Below, in pieces: positions 36,697 to 45,442 of a stretch of 64,000 nt of DNA. The DNA comes from VAZQ01 sp963763365 (GTDB taxonomy: Bacteria; Pseudomonadota; Alphaproteobacteria; Rhizobiales; Xanthobacteraceae). Each line of letters starts with the position of its first letter. Positions within the stretch are counted from its first letter, which is position 1. Below the pieces are notes generated by a model, which worked only from the letters and a program-made list of their open reading frames with translations, made no database searches and was not told where the DNA came from. The stretch covers positions 124,001 to 188,000 of the forward strand of contig CAVXOE010000017.1 of assembly GCA_963763365.1 (NCBI GenBank), in the 5' to 3' direction. Made by a program: the position numbers and the translations under genes.

Positions 36697-37284
36697 ATGG
36701 GCGCGTGGATGACAAAGTCCCGCCGGCTCCGCCGCGACTTTTTCGCCCGCAGCGTGCACGACGTGGCGCCCGATCTGATCGGCGTGACGCTCCTGTTGAA
36801 CGGCGTCGGCGGCACGATCGTCGAGGTCGAGGCCTATCATCATACCGAGCCGGCGGCGCACTCGTACGGCGGACAGACCGAACGCAACGCCGTGATGTTC
36901 GGACCGCCGGGTTTCGTCTACGTCTACCGCTCGTATGGTATCCACTGGTGCGTGAACTTCGTGTGCGAACCGGAAGGCTCGGCGAGCGCGGTGCTGATCC
37001 GCGCGCTCGCGCCGACGCAAAAACTCGCCGCGATGCGGCGGCGCCGCGGCCTCGCCGACGAGCGGCTCCTGTGTTCGGGACCGGGACGGCTCACGCAGGC
37101 ACTCGGCATCACGCATGCGCACAACGCGCTCGCGCTCGACCGGCCGCCGTTCGAATTGCTGGCGCGCACCGGGGCCGTCGAGATTGCCGTCGGTCCGCGC
37201 ATCGGCATTACGAAAGCGGCGGACCTGCCATGGCGTTACGGGCTCGCAGGCTCGCGCTTTCTCAGCAAGCCGTTTCGGGATTAG
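36697..37284 (+). CDS. DNA-3-methyladenine glycosylase (AAG/MPG family)
   Basis: A base-excision enzyme that removes alkylated purines. The 195-residue protein has the catalytic region IVEVEAYHHTEPAAHSYGG with the Glu general base, TERNAVMFGPPGFVYVYRSYGIHWC (DNA-intercalating Tyr region) and CSGPGRLTQALGI. The ATG at 36697 or the one 12 nt later is possible; neither has a strong ribosome site. It is divergent from the c-di-GMP gene and stands alone. Confidence 0.92.
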   Translation: MGAWMTKSRRLRRDFFARSVHDVAPDLIGVTLLLNGVGGTIVEVEAYHHTEPAAHSYGGQTERNAVMFGPPGFVYVYRSYGIHWCVNFVCEPEGSASAVLIRALAPTQKLAAMRRRRGLADERLLCSGPGRLTQALGITHAHNALALDRPPFELLARTGAVEIAVGPRIGITKAADLPWRYGLAGSRFLSKPFRD

Positions 37285-37304
37285 AGGGCACACTCTCTCC
37301 GCTC

Positions 37305-37446
37305 ATTCCCGCGCAAGCGGGAATCCAACTCTCGTAGCGAATTCATAAGACTGACTCGTCATGCCCGCGCTTGTCGCGGGCATCCACGTCTTGCTTTTCG
37401 AGTCGGACCAAAGACGTGGATGGCCGGGACAAGCCCGGCCATGACG
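37305..37446. repeat. Two palindromic repeats: short ATTCCCGC element and CGTCATGCCCGC family (copy 2)
   Basis: At 37305-37324 ATTCCCGC and GCGGGAAT pair around GCAA. At 37357-37446 lies a 90-bp imperfect palindrome with arms CGTCATGCCCGCGCTTGTC...CATCCACGTCTT and AAGACGTGGATGGCC...GGCCATGACG, without an insert. Both are dispersed non-coding repeats between the glycosylase and the GlsB-type gene. Confidence 0.85.
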
Positions 37447-37543
37447 GGGTGAGAAGCTGCCGCCGCCACTTGCTTTGATCCCTGAGAAGGCCGACGCTGG
37501 CGCGTCTTTCTTTTTTCGCAACAAGGAAAGCGGGGCGCGCGCC

Positions 37544-37804
37544 ATGTCTGCAGAAAGCCTTCTCGTCATTCTGTTCGTCGGTCTCGTGGCCGGTTGGCTC
37601 GCCGGCATCATCGTCAAGGGCACCGGCTACGGTTTGGTTGCCGACATCTGTCTCGGCATCGTCGGCGCATTGATCGGGAGCTGGCTGTTTCCGGCACTCG
37701 GCATTCATTTCGGCGGCATGCTCGGCGCGATCATTTCGGCCACGCTCGGCGCGATCCTGCTGCTGGTCGTGCTGCGGCTCGTCCATCGCGGCGGCAGATG
37801 GTAG
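37544..37804 (+). CDS. GlsB/YeaQ/YmgE-type small membrane protein
   Basis: An 86-residue protein with three hydrophobic segments (LLVILFVGLVAGWLAGIIV, LVADICLGIVGALIGSWLF, LGAIISATLGAILLLVVLRL) and the family's GTGYGLVADICLGIVGA glycine-rich pattern. Members are often called transglycosylase-associated and are stress-induced in several bacteria, but the biochemical role is not established. The ATG at 37544 is the natural start; upstream in-frame codons read into a Phe/Arg stretch. Confidence 0.87.
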   Translation: MSAESLLVILFVGLVAGWLAGIIVKGTGYGLVADICLGIVGALIGSWLFPALGIHFGGMLGAIISATLGAILLLVVLRLVHRGGRW

Positions 37805-37953
37805 CAGCCACGGCTGCTTCCGTTTCGCGGATTGCATTCGGACAATTGCCTCGCGGCCTTTCGCCACTTCCCCGCCGCCGGGGATGAATCCATTATTCGC
37901 CTAAAGGGCCGCCGAACCCGAATGGCGGTCGCATGAATAATGGGAGACAGGAA

Positions 37954-38949
37954 ATGCCTATGCCGAACCAACGCGCGCGCACTGGAGTCTTGGCCGTTGC
38001 GCTGGTCGCGCTCCTCGGATCGGCAGGCCTCGCCACGGCGCAGACCTTTCCGGCGCGGCCGGTGACGATCGTCGTGCCCTATCCGGCGGGCGGCCTGTTC
38101 GACGGGATTGCGCGGGCGCTCGCCGAGTCGATGCGCATCCCGCTCGGCCAAACGGTGGTGATCGAGAATGTCGGCGGCGCCGGCGGCAGCATCGCGGTCG
38201 GCCGGGTCGCGCGGGCGGCGCCGGACGGCTACACGCTGGCGATCGGCTCGGGCGACCAGTTCGTCATCAACGCGGCGATCTACCCGGTCCAGTACGATGT
38301 CGTGAAGGACTTCGAGCCGATCACGCTCTTGATGAACGGCCCGAACCTGATCGTCAGCAAGAACGCCGTGCCGGCGACCAATCTCAAGGAGCTGACCGCC
38401 TGGCTGAAGGCCAACCAGGCGAACGTCTCGTCGGCGCATAACGGCGCGGGCGGTGCGCTGCATCTCTGCGGCATCGAACTGCAACGCGTCACCGGAGCAA
38501 GCTGGCCGTTCGTGCCGTATCGCGGCGCGGCCCCTGCCCTGCAGGACGTGGTCGGCGGACGGATCGACGCGATGTGCACGTCGCCCGCAAGCTCGCTGAC
38601 GATGGTGCGCGGCGGCCTGGTGCGCGGCTATGCCATCACGGCGAACACGCGGCTCGCCTCCGCGCCGGATATTCCGACCACCGACGAGGCGGGATTTCCG
38701 GGCTTCCACGTTTCGGTCTGGGGCGGGTTATGGGCGCCGAAAGGCACACCCAAGGACGTGATCGCCAAGCTCAATGCCGCCGCCGTCCACGCGCTCGCCG
38801 ACCCGGCCCTCCAGGCGCGGCTCACCGACCTCGGGCAGATCGTATTTCCGCGCGGCCAGCAGACGCCGGAGGCGCTCGGCGCATTGCAGAAGGCCGAGAT
38901 CGAGAAATGGTGGCCGGTCATCAAGGCGATGAACATCAAGGGCGAGTGA
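37954..38949 (+). CDS. Bug-type tripartite tricarboxylate receptor (periplasmic)
   Basis: A 331-residue secreted binding protein. The start ATG at 37954 has a GGAG ribosome site 7 nt upstream; an earlier ATG at 37933 lacks one. The signal peptide ends in GLATAQ, then TFPARPVTIVVPYPAGGLFD, ENVGGAGGSIAVG, AAPDGYTLAIG, VPYRGAAPALQDVVGGR and LASAPDIPTTDEAGFPGF follow, all Bug landmarks. It is convergent with the beta-propeller gene (5 nt apart). No TctA/TctB is nearby. Confidence 0.92.
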   Translation: MPMPNQRARTGVLAVALVALLGSAGLATAQTFPARPVTIVVPYPAGGLFDGIARALAESMRIPLGQTVVIENVGGAGGSIAVGRVARAAPDGYTLAIGSGDQFVINAAIYPVQYDVVKDFEPITLLMNGPNLIVSKNAVPATNLKELTAWLKANQANVSSAHNGAGGALHLCGIELQRVTGASWPFVPYRGAAPALQDVVGGRIDAMCTSPASSLTMVRGGLVRGYAITANTRLASAPDIPTTDEAGFPGFHVSVWGGLWAPKGTPKDVIAKLNAAAVHALADPALQARLTDLGQIVFPRGQQTPEALGALQKAEIEKWWPVIKAMNIKGE

Positions 38950-38954
38950 TGCCC

Positions 38955-39908
38955 TCAATGATAGCCGACGATGAACTCGCAGCCGGCGGCCGTTGCGAGG
39001 GTGCGGGTGACACGGCCGGACGCCAGCTCGAACTCGAACACCTCGGCATCGTCGTGGCAGCACAGATAGGCGTGGCGGCCGTCGGCCGCGAAGCCGAAGC
39101 CCATCGGGCCTCTCTTGGTCGGGAATGACGCAATCTGGCGAAGACCGTCCGCTTCGTAGATCGCCGCGTGATGGTCCTGATTCGACGACACCACGACGAA
39201 CTTGTTGTCGGGCGACACCCGCACCCGGCGCATCTGCTTCTTGGCCGCGTTGGCGCCTTCGATCGGCACGGTGCGCAGCAATGCGTGCGTGTGCGCATCG
39301 ATCACGTAGAATTCGGCGGCGCCCTGCGCGCAGGTGTAGAGCGTGCCGCCGTCGGGCGAGATGGCAAGGCCCTCGACCACCTGCGGCAGCTTGATGCGGT
39401 CAACGAGCTTGCGCTGCGCAAGGTCGACCGCCGCGATCCAATCCTGCTTCACCGAGACGAACAGCTTGCCGGTCGCGTGGCTGACGGCGACCCAGTGCGC
39501 GGTCGAGCCGACATCGATCTTCTCGATGCGGTCGGTCGCAGGATCGACCGCCAGCACGGCGTTGCCGAGTTCGCCCGACGACCAGAGCGTCCCGTTCTCG
39601 TCCATCATCACGCCATGCGGCGCGTAGACCGCGCCGAGATCGATGACGCGCGTCAACGACTTCGACGGCAGGTCGATCACCACGATGCGGCGGTCGGGGT
39701 TGACGCGCTTGGCGAACACGCCGTCGCCATAGACCGAGGCGTAGGCGGTGCGGCCGTCTGGCGAGAGCGCGATCTCGTGGGTCGAGCCCGGCATGTCGAT
39801 GGTCGCGGTGGTGGCAAGCGTCGCGGCGTCGACGAAGTGCACCTTGTGCGCGGTCTTCGCCGTGACGATCAAGTTCGGGCCGCCGTAGCGATTGTTGAGG
39901 TCGGTCAT
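38955..39908 (-). CDS. YncE-family seven-bladed beta-propeller protein
   Basis: A 317-residue protein built of YVTN-type blades: repeated VTAKTAHKVHFVDAATLATTATI, HEIALSPDGRTAYASVYGDG, LAISPDGGTLYTCAQGAAEFYVIDA and MGFGFAADGRHAYLCCHDD. Such proteins bind small molecules or DNA or act as lactonase-like enzymes, so no activity is assigned. No clear signal peptide is visible; it starts MTDLNNRYGGPN. It sits with a Bug receptor and a dihydroxyphthalate-decarboxylase-like protein in the catabolic region. Confidence 0.82.
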   Translation of the reverse strand: MTDLNNRYGGPNLIVTAKTAHKVHFVDAATLATTATIDMPGSTHEIALSPDGRTAYASVYGDGVFAKRVNPDRRIVVIDLPSKSLTRVIDLGAVYAPHGVMMDENGTLWSSGELGNAVLAVDPATDRIEKIDVGSTAHWVAVSHATGKLFVSVKQDWIAAVDLAQRKLVDRIKLPQVVEGLAISPDGGTLYTCAQGAAEFYVIDAHTHALLRTVPIEGANAAKKQMRRVRVSPDNKFVVVSSNQDHHAAIYEADGLRQIASFPTKRGPMGFGFAADGRHAYLCCHDDAEVFEFELASGRVTRTLATAAGCEFIVGYH

Positions 39909-39930
39909 TGTCCGCCAATTCTTCGTTCGG

Positions 39931-40032
39931 TGTCATTCCGGGGCACGCCGAAGGCCCGAACCCGGAATCCAGTATTCCTTTCATCATACCCGCTGGATTC
40001 CGGATAGCCGCTGCGCGGCTTCCGGAATGACA
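39931..40032. repeat. Palindromic repeat, TGTCATTCCGG family
   Basis: A 102-bp imperfect palindrome with ends TGTCATTCCGG and CCGGAATGACA and inner arms around CCCGGAATCCAGTATT and GCTGGATTCCGG. It lies between the YncE-type gene and the next binding-protein gene. It is non-coding and unrelated in sequence to the CGTCATGGCCGG family. Confidence 0.8.
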
Positions 40033-40037
40033 ACAAG

Positions 40038-41016
40038 CTACTCTACCCCAGGCGCAAACAGTTCGTCAGCGCTGACGACGCGCGGCGATAGCCCCTGCTC
40101 GTGGACATAGCGGCCGACCGCCGCGAGGGTCGGCCGGTTGGGCTCGAGCCCGTAGGCCCAGAAATCCTTGCCGAACACCCGCCACGTCTCCTCGACGTGA
40201 TCGATGAGCCAGGGCAGCGCGACGCGCAGCGCATCGGTGTCGTAGAGGCCGCCGACCGCGAGATCGCGCGCCTCGCAGAAGGCGCGGTAGATGCTCTTCG
40301 CCGCCCAGGGATGCGCGCGGAAGATATCCTCGCGCAGCACCACCGTGTGCATGATCGGAAAGATCTTGGTGCGGCGATAGTAGTCCTGCTCGACCTCCTT
40401 GAAGTTCGGGAACAGCCGCGTGACGTGCGGCGCGCCGTCGAGGAAGCTCTTGGGGATGTAAAGCGAGAGCAGTGCGTCGAGCTCGCCCTTGTCGAACATG
40501 CCCTCCAGCGTCTGTCCCTCGGAGAGGAAGTCGAGCTTGATCTCCGGCGGGAGATTGAGTGCGATCAGCGGCGGCTCGACGAAGCTGTTGAGACCACCCA
40601 TGAACCAGTGCATGTCCTGCGACCTCACGCCGTGGTCGTGCTCCAGCATGCCACGCATGTAGACGAGGCCGGTCGAGGAATATTGCGAGGTGCCGACGCG
40701 CTTGCCCTTGAGGTCCTGCGGCGTGCGCGATGCCGGCGCCCTTGCGCACATAGATGCAGGAGTGGCGGAAGATTTTCGACAGCGCGACCGGAACCGCCAC
40801 GAACGGGCACTGCCCGCGCCCCTTGAGCGCCGTATAGGACGCAAGCGACAGCTCGGAGACGTCGAACTCCTGCTTGTCCAGCATGCGCTGGAAGGTTTCA
40901 CGCGGACGGAAAATCTTGATGTCGAGATCGATGCCTTCGGGCTTCACCCGGCCGTCGATCAGCGGACGGGTGCGGTCGTAGTCCCAGCAGGCGAGCGTAA
41001 GCTTGATGTTCGGCAT
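40038..41016 (-). pseudogene. 4,5-dihydroxyphthalate decarboxylase-like / substrate-binding protein, one frameshift
   Basis: Starts MPNIKLTLACWDYDRTRPLIDG and runs to HSCIYVRKGAGI. Removing one G near 40730 joins it to RTPQDLKGKRVGTSQYS and an uninterrupted remainder ending LSPRVVSADELFAPGVE. Family members are about 325 residues, labelled either 4,5-dihydroxyphthalate decarboxylase (as in phthalate degradation) or periplasmic-type binding protein. The two-lobed fold is the same, and no signal peptide is visible here. A paralogue lies at 52158. Whether it is an enzyme or a receptor cannot be told from sequence. The single-base break is probably an error, as every conserved block is present. 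Confidence 0.82.
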
Positions 41017-41027
41017 TGTTGTTCACT

Positions 41028-42200
41028 CTATCTGGCGGCCGCGGCCTGCGGGTGAAACCGGATGGTCAGCGGCACCAGCAACAGCGGCAGCGCGACGGCG
41101 GCGATCGGCAGGAACGCAAAGCGCGGGGCGCCGCCGAGATCCCAGGCGGCTCCGGCGACGACCGAGACCAGCAGGCCCTCGATGTAGGAGATGGTGAACA
41201 TCGCGGCCGAGATGCGCGCCACGTCGGCGGGCTCGCTCAGCAGCACAGGAAGCGCGAGAGCGAGCGTAAGGCTCACGGCCCCGAGAAAGCCGAGCACGCC
41301 GGCGAATACGACCGTCCAGACGCTGGCGGTCAAGGCGATGCCGGCGACGCAGCCGATCGTCAGGATACCGCCCAGCAGGAACGGCCACGCGCGCCGTTCC
41401 AATTTGCGCGCGATGGCGAGCACCATGAACGAGGCCGGCAATTGGCCGAAGTTGATGGCCGTCAGCGCACCGCCGATCAGGTCCGCCCGGCCGCCGTCGG
41501 TCAGATGCCCGGGGAGGAACGCGTTGGTGGCGAAATAGATGCTGTTGATGCAGCCCAGGATGAGGCCGCCTTGCCACACAACCCTGTCGCGCCAGTTCGG
41601 CCACCAGCGCGGCCGTTCGATCCTCGCACCGGCGGGATGCTGCGGGCGCGGGGCGATCGCGACCGTCAACAGCGCGATCAGCAGCAGCGGTACGCCCCAA
41701 AACATCAGCGACCAGCGCCAGGAACCGCCGACCAATGGAAACACCAGCAGCAACGTCAACATCACCGGCAGCGTTTCGCCGACCAGGAGCCCGTTGGTGA
41801 ACAGCGCGGTTCCGAGGCTTACCTTCTCCGGCATCCACTGCCGGACCAGCGCGGGCAGCGCGGGTTGCATGACGGCGATGCCGGCGCTCATCGCGATGGT
41901 GAAGGCGTAGAGCCAATACACATCGAGTATTGCGCCGCGCAGCCCGGAAGCGACCCCGGCGATCACGAGCCCGCCGACCAGCGTCGCCAGTGCTCCGTAG
42001 CGCGCGATCAAGAGCGAGCCCGGCAGCGCCGCGATGCCGAACAGGACCACCGGAAGCCCGGACAGAATCCCGACCTGCGTCCCCGTAAGGTCCAGGTCCG
42101 TCTGCATCAGCGCGATCACCGGCGGCACCGCCAGAACGGTCAGACGCAAACCCGCCCCGGCGAGCCAAAGCAGGCTCGCCGCCACCCAAAACTGTCGCAT
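41028..42200 (-). CDS. MFS transporter, CynX/NimT-like
   Basis: A 390-residue carrier with twelve hydrophobic segments, starting MRQFWVAASLLWLAGAGLRL and carrying VGILSGLPVVLFGIAALPGS and a loop with DVYWLYAFTIAMSAG. The pattern fits the cyanate/2-nitroimidazole transporter subgroup; relatives are rarely characterised. The ATG at 42200 is preferred over a GTG at 42206. It precedes the dihydroxyphthalate-decarboxylase-like gene by 11 nt, so co-transcription and import of an aromatic or carboxylate compound is a reasonable guess, not shown. Confidence 0.85.
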   Translation of the reverse strand: MRQFWVAASLLWLAGAGLRLTVLAVPPVIALMQTDLDLTGTQVGILSGLPVVLFGIAALPGSLLIARYGALATLVGGLVIAGVASGLRGAILDVYWLYAFTIAMSAGIAVMQPALPALVRQWMPEKVSLGTALFTNGLLVGETLPVMLTLLLVFPLVGGSWRWSLMFWGVPLLLIALLTVAIAPRPQHPAGARIERPRWWPNWRDRVVWQGGLILGCINSIYFATNAFLPGHLTDGGRADLIGGALTAINFGQLPASFMVLAIARKLERRAWPFLLGGILTIGCVAGIALTASVWTVVFAGVLGFLGAVSLTLALALPVLLSEPADVARISAAMFTISYIEGLLVSVVAGAAWDLGGAPRFAFLPIAAVALPLLLVPLTIRFHPQAAAAR

Positions 42201-42229
42201 CGCCACTCCCGGCCGCGGCGTTCAGTCTG

Positions 42230-42355
42230 CGTCATGGCCGGGCTTGTCCCGGCCATCCACGCCCTACGGATAGCGGATAAAAGACGTGGATGCCCGGCAC
42301 AAGAGTTTACACTCAGGCCCCGCCAAAGGCGGGGACCCGGGTGCCGGGCATGACG
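42230..42355. repeat. Palindromic repeat, CGTCATGGCCGG family (copy 3) with a 39-bp hairpin insert
   Basis: Left arm CGTCATGGCCGGGCTTGTCC...CCATCCACG, right arm AAGACGTGGATGCCCGGCAC. Unlike copy 1, the right arm is interrupted at 42304-42342 by AGTTTACACTCAGGCCCCGCC...GGCGGGGACCCGGGT, a small hairpin, before GCCGGGCATGACG resumes. It lies between the MFS gene and a Bug receptor gene. Confidence 0.88.
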
Positions 42356-42373
42356 AGAATTGAACCGCTTCGC

Positions 42374-43345
42374 TTACTCGCTGGAAAACCCGATCGCGCG
42401 GGTCATCTTGCCCCACGCAGCGACCTCGCTCTTGAAGTAGTCGGACGCCTCCGACTGCGTCTTGATGAGTGGATCGAAGCCGATGGTCTTGAGCTTCGCC
42501 AGCACCTCGGGGTCCTTCATGATCTCGTTGATCTGGGTGTTGAGCTTCGCCACCACGGCATCGGGCGTCTTCGCCGGGGCGAAAAAGCCGACCCACGACC
42601 CGGAATAGACGTTCGGGAAGCCCATCTCGCCGTACGTCGGCACGTTCGGCACCGCGGTGTTGCGTGTCGCGCTCGCAAGCCCGATGCCGCGCAGCAATCC
42701 CTGCGTGATCGGCGGCACGACCGTCGGCAGCGTGAGCACGATCGCGTCGATGTGATTGCCGATCGCCGACTGCACCGCCGGTGCGCCGCCCGTAAAGGGC
42801 ACATGCACCGCCTTCACCTTGGCGACCTCGCGGAAGAAATACTCCGCGCCGATATGCGGACCGGTGCCGACGCCGGCGCTGCCGTAGGTGAAGCTCTTCT
42901 CCTTGCCGTTCTTGATGAACTCCTGCAGATCCTTGGCGGGATTGCTGGGATGGACGGCCAGCACGTCCGGGCTGAATGCCACAATGGCGACGGTGCGCAG
43001 ATCGTCGGCCGAGAAGCCCTTGTTCTTCGAGGCCGTCTCGTTGACCGCGAGGCCCGTGGTGGTGGCGAGGATGGTGTAGCCGTCCGCCGCAGCGCCGGTC
43101 ACGACCTTGGCGGCGATATTGCCGCCCGCGCCGCCGCGGTTCTCGACCACGACGGTGTGGCCGAGCCGATCGGATAGCTTCAATCCCACCAGCCGGGCGA
43201 CGACATCGGCGATGCCGCCGGCCGCGAAGCCGACGACGAACGTGACGTTCTGCGTCGGATAGTTTTGCGCGGCGGCGGGCTGTGCGATCGTTGCGACGAG
43301 GGCGGCGAGTACGCATACGCCGCACGCGTTACGGATCGTGGTCAT
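42374..43345 (-). CDS. Bug-type tripartite tricarboxylate receptor (periplasmic)
   Basis: A 323-residue secreted binding protein. Start MTTIRNACGVCVLAALVATI with cleavage near AAAQNYPT; the ATG at 43345 has AGGAAGG 7 nt upstream. The mature part shows VTFVVGFAAGGIADVVARLV, ENRGGAGGNIAAKV, AAADGYTILAT, VPFTGGAPAVQSAIGNHIDA and a C-terminal TQINEIMKDPEVLAKL. Its stop is 19 nt from a palindromic repeat. It lies 17 nt after the GST gene in the same direction. It is the fourth Bug receptor of the window and has no cognate permease beside it. Confidence 0.93.
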   Translation of the reverse strand: MTTIRNACGVCVLAALVATIAQPAAAQNYPTQNVTFVVGFAAGGIADVVARLVGLKLSDRLGHTVVVENRGGAGGNIAAKVVTGAAADGYTILATTTGLAVNETASKNKGFSADDLRTVAIVAFSPDVLAVHPSNPAKDLQEFIKNGKEKSFTYGSAGVGTGPHIGAEYFFREVAKVKAVHVPFTGGAPAVQSAIGNHIDAIVLTLPTVVPPITQGLLRGIGLASATRNTAVPNVPTYGEMGFPNVYSGSWVGFFAPAKTPDAVVAKLNTQINEIMKDPEVLAKLKTIGFDPLIKTQSEASDYFKSEVAAWGKMTRAIGFSSE

Positions 43346-43362
43346 GGGACGTCCCTTCCTGC

Positions 43363-44154
43363 TTAGAGCGCGTGCATGATTTCGCGCACTTGCGGCCAGG
43401 CCTCGCCGCCGCGCGCCTTCATCAGCTTGAGGTAGTCGGCATTCTCCCACTTTACGATCGCCTCCTGGAAGCTCGGCCGCGCCTTGCAGCGGCGGTACCA
43501 CTCTGCGACATGGCGCCGCTCACCCAGCATCTCGGCGACGTTCAAATGCTCGAGGCGGGCGAGGTACGGCGTGAACGCCACGTCCGCCAACGTATATTGA
43601 TCGCCGGCGAGCCACTGGTGCTGCGCGAGCGCCTCCTCCATCTCGTCGAGCAGCAGCACCATGCGCCGCACCGCGATGATGAAGTGCTGCGAGCCGGTTC
43701 CCTTCTCGATCACGTCGCGCCGGCGTTCGCGCTTGAACATATTTGGAATCTCTTCCAGCATCTTCATGCCGGCCTCGCCGCGATCGAGATATTGCTGGCG
43801 GAACGCGATGCCGAAGCTCATCACCGCCGCCGACGCGTCGTGGATGTCCTCGTCGAGCTGCTTGGTCCACAGCCGCATCTTGGCGCGGCCGTAAGGATCC
43901 TTCGGCGCGAGCGCCGGCTCGGGAAAGCTCTCGTCGAGATATTCCAGGATGATATTCGATTCCGGGATCACGTTGTCGCCGTCGACCAGGGTCGGGACGA
44001 CCGCGCGGCGGTTGAGCTTGCGGTACCACGGCTGCTGATGGTCGCCCGCGCGCAGCTTGAGGTGGCGGCTCTCCCATTCGAGCTTCTTTTCCGCCAGACA
44101 CACCCGCACCTTCTGGGCGCAGAGCGACATGTCGTTGTGGTAGAGCGCCAGCAT
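43363..44154 (-). CDS. Glutathione S-transferase family protein
   Basis: A 263-residue thioredoxin-fold/alpha-helical protein. The N-terminal domain reads LALYHNDMSLCAQKVRVCLAEK with VVPTLVDGDNVIPESNIILEYLDE, the GSH-binding cis-Pro and Glu-Ser motifs; the C-terminal domain contains QWLAGDQYTLADVAFTPYLARL. A GAGGAGA ribosome site precedes the ATG at 44154. It is longer than most GSTs because of an extended helical insert (about residues 110-160). A role in detoxification or in thioether/halide degradation is possible; no partner proves it. Confidence 0.9.
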   Translation of the reverse strand: MLALYHNDMSLCAQKVRVCLAEKKLEWESRHLKLRAGDHQQPWYRKLNRRAVVPTLVDGDNVIPESNIILEYLDESFPEPALAPKDPYGRAKMRLWTKQLDEDIHDASAAVMSFGIAFRQQYLDRGEAGMKMLEEIPNMFKRERRRDVIEKGTGSQHFIIAVRRMVLLLDEMEEALAQHQWLAGDQYTLADVAFTPYLARLEHLNVAEMLGERRHVAEWYRRCKARPSFQEAIVKWENADYLKLMKARGGEAWPQVREIMHAL

Positions 44155-44188
44155 CGCGTCTCCTCTTCCTTTGTTCTTGCGTTCGATA

Positions 44189-44236
44189 TTTCTTGCGGCG
44201 TTTCTTGCCGCGTTTCTTGCCGCGTTTCTTGCCGCC
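44189..44236. repeat. Four 12-bp tandem repeats (TTTCTTGCCGCG)
   Basis: Units TTTCTTGCGGCG, TTTCTTGCCGCG, TTTCTTGCCGCG and TTTCTTGCCGCC are contiguous. They lie between the epmA stop and the GST start. Read on the minus strand from an ATG at 44242, immediately after the epmA stop, they encode GGKKRGKKRGKKRRKK, a strongly basic stretch; that reading frame then overlaps the GST gene out of frame. Confidence 0.9.
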
Positions 44237-44242
44237 GATCAT

Positions 44243-45274
44243 TCATGTTTCGGGGAGCGGCGTCCACAGCACCTGATCGATGCGGGTCGCGCCGGTCGCC
44301 AGCATCACCAGGCGATCGAGACCGAGCGCGATGCCGCAGGCCTGCGGCATCTGCGCGAGTGCTGCGATGAACTCGTCGTCGATCGGATAACGCTCGCCGT
44401 AGATGCGGGCTTTTTCCGCCATCTGCTCTTCGAGCCGCCGGCGCTGTTCCACCGGATCGGTGAGTTCGCCGAAGGCGTTCGCGAGCTCGACGCCGCAGGC
44501 GTAGAGCTCGAAACGCTCCGCCAGATGCGGCGCGCCGGCTTTCGGCCGCGCCAGCGGTGATTGCACGGAGGGATATTCGTAAAGGATGGTTGCCCGTCCC
44601 GAGCCGAGGTTCGGCTCGACCTTCTCGACCAGCACGCGGCTGAAGATGTCGCCCCAGGTATCATCCGCGGCGACGCGGATTCCCTTCTCGCGCGCGATCT
44701 CGGCGAACCGCAGCGGCTCGTCGGTCGGCAGCGTCGCGGCCAGATCGATTTCGGCGTAGCGGGCGACGGCGTCGGTGACCGTCAGCCGTTCCGGCGCGGC
44801 GAACGGGTCGACCGTGTGGCCGCGATAGGCGAATTGCGTCGCGCCCGTCGCGCGGGCAGCGAGCGCCAGAACGGCCGCGCAGTCGTCCATCAGCGCTTCA
44901 TAGGGCTCGCCCGCCCGGTACCATTCGACCAGGGTGAATTCCGGGTGGTGTAAAGGACCGCGCTCGCGGTTGCGGAAAACGCGGGCGAACTCGACGATCC
45001 GCCGTTCGCCGGCCGCCAAAAGCTTCTTGCAGGCAAACTCCGGCGAGGTGCGCAAATAGAGCGGACGCCCCTCGCCCGACGGCGTCACCAGCTCGCTGGC
45101 GAACGCATGCAGATGGGTCTCGTTGCCGGGCGAAGCGACCAACGTCCCGGTCTCCACCTCGACGAATTCGCGCGCGGCGAAAAACTGCCGCAGCGCCGCG
45201 GTGATGCGCGCGCGCCCCAGAAGAAACGCCCGCCGGTCGGCGTACGTGGTCCAGAATGGCGAGGATCGGGCCAC
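44243..45274 (-). CDS. epmA: Elongation factor P lysyl-transferase (GenX/PoxA)
   Basis: Attaches beta-lysine to the conserved Lys of EF-P. The 343-residue class II synthetase-like protein lacks the anticodon-binding domain of LysRS. Catalytic-core landmarks are FVEVETGTLVASPGNE, YLRTSPEFACKKLLAAG, RVFRNRERGPLHHPEFT and GIALGLDRLVML. The GTG at 45274 is preferred because a GGAGGAGGGG purine run stands about 10 nt upstream; an earlier GTG at 45298 lies within that run. It is divergent from efp, its substrate gene; epmB is not in the window. Confidence 0.93.
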   Translation of the reverse strand: MARSSPFWTTYADRRAFLLGRARITAALRQFFAAREFVEVETGTLVASPGNETHLHAFASELVTPSGEGRPLYLRTSPEFACKKLLAAGERRIVEFARVFRNRERGPLHHPEFTLVEWYRAGEPYEALMDDCAAVLALAARATGATQFAYRGHTVDPFAAPERLTVTDAVARYAEIDLAATLPTDEPLRFAEIAREKGIRVAADDTWGDIFSRVLVEKVEPNLGSGRATILYEYPSVQSPLARPKAGAPHLAERFELYACGVELANAFGELTDPVEQRRRLEEQMAEKARIYGERYPIDDEFIAALAQMPQACGIALGLDRLVMLATGATRIDQVLWTPLPET

Positions 45275-45442
45275 TAGCGCGCCCCCTCCTCCGCCCACCG
45301 GCGAGCGCCCAAACCGTGCGAAAAACGCTGGCGAATGGTCGCAGGATCAGTATGGTGCGGCCCGAAACAGGGGGCGGCTCCGCAGGCTTTTGCTGATTCG
45401 CGGCACCCGCCTCCCCCGCCCGATAATCGAGGACCACCGACC

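Noticed and set aside
44242..44242. Calling the basic GKKR frame a gene
   Set aside because: It overlaps the GST gene out of frame and the remaining sequence is shadow-like; it is kept only as a repeat and a low-interest finding.
43520..44242. Alternative long frame covering the GST gene
   Set aside because: The GST frame has the cis-Pro and Glu-Ser motifs and a ribosome site; the alternative frame has only repeat and shadow sequence.
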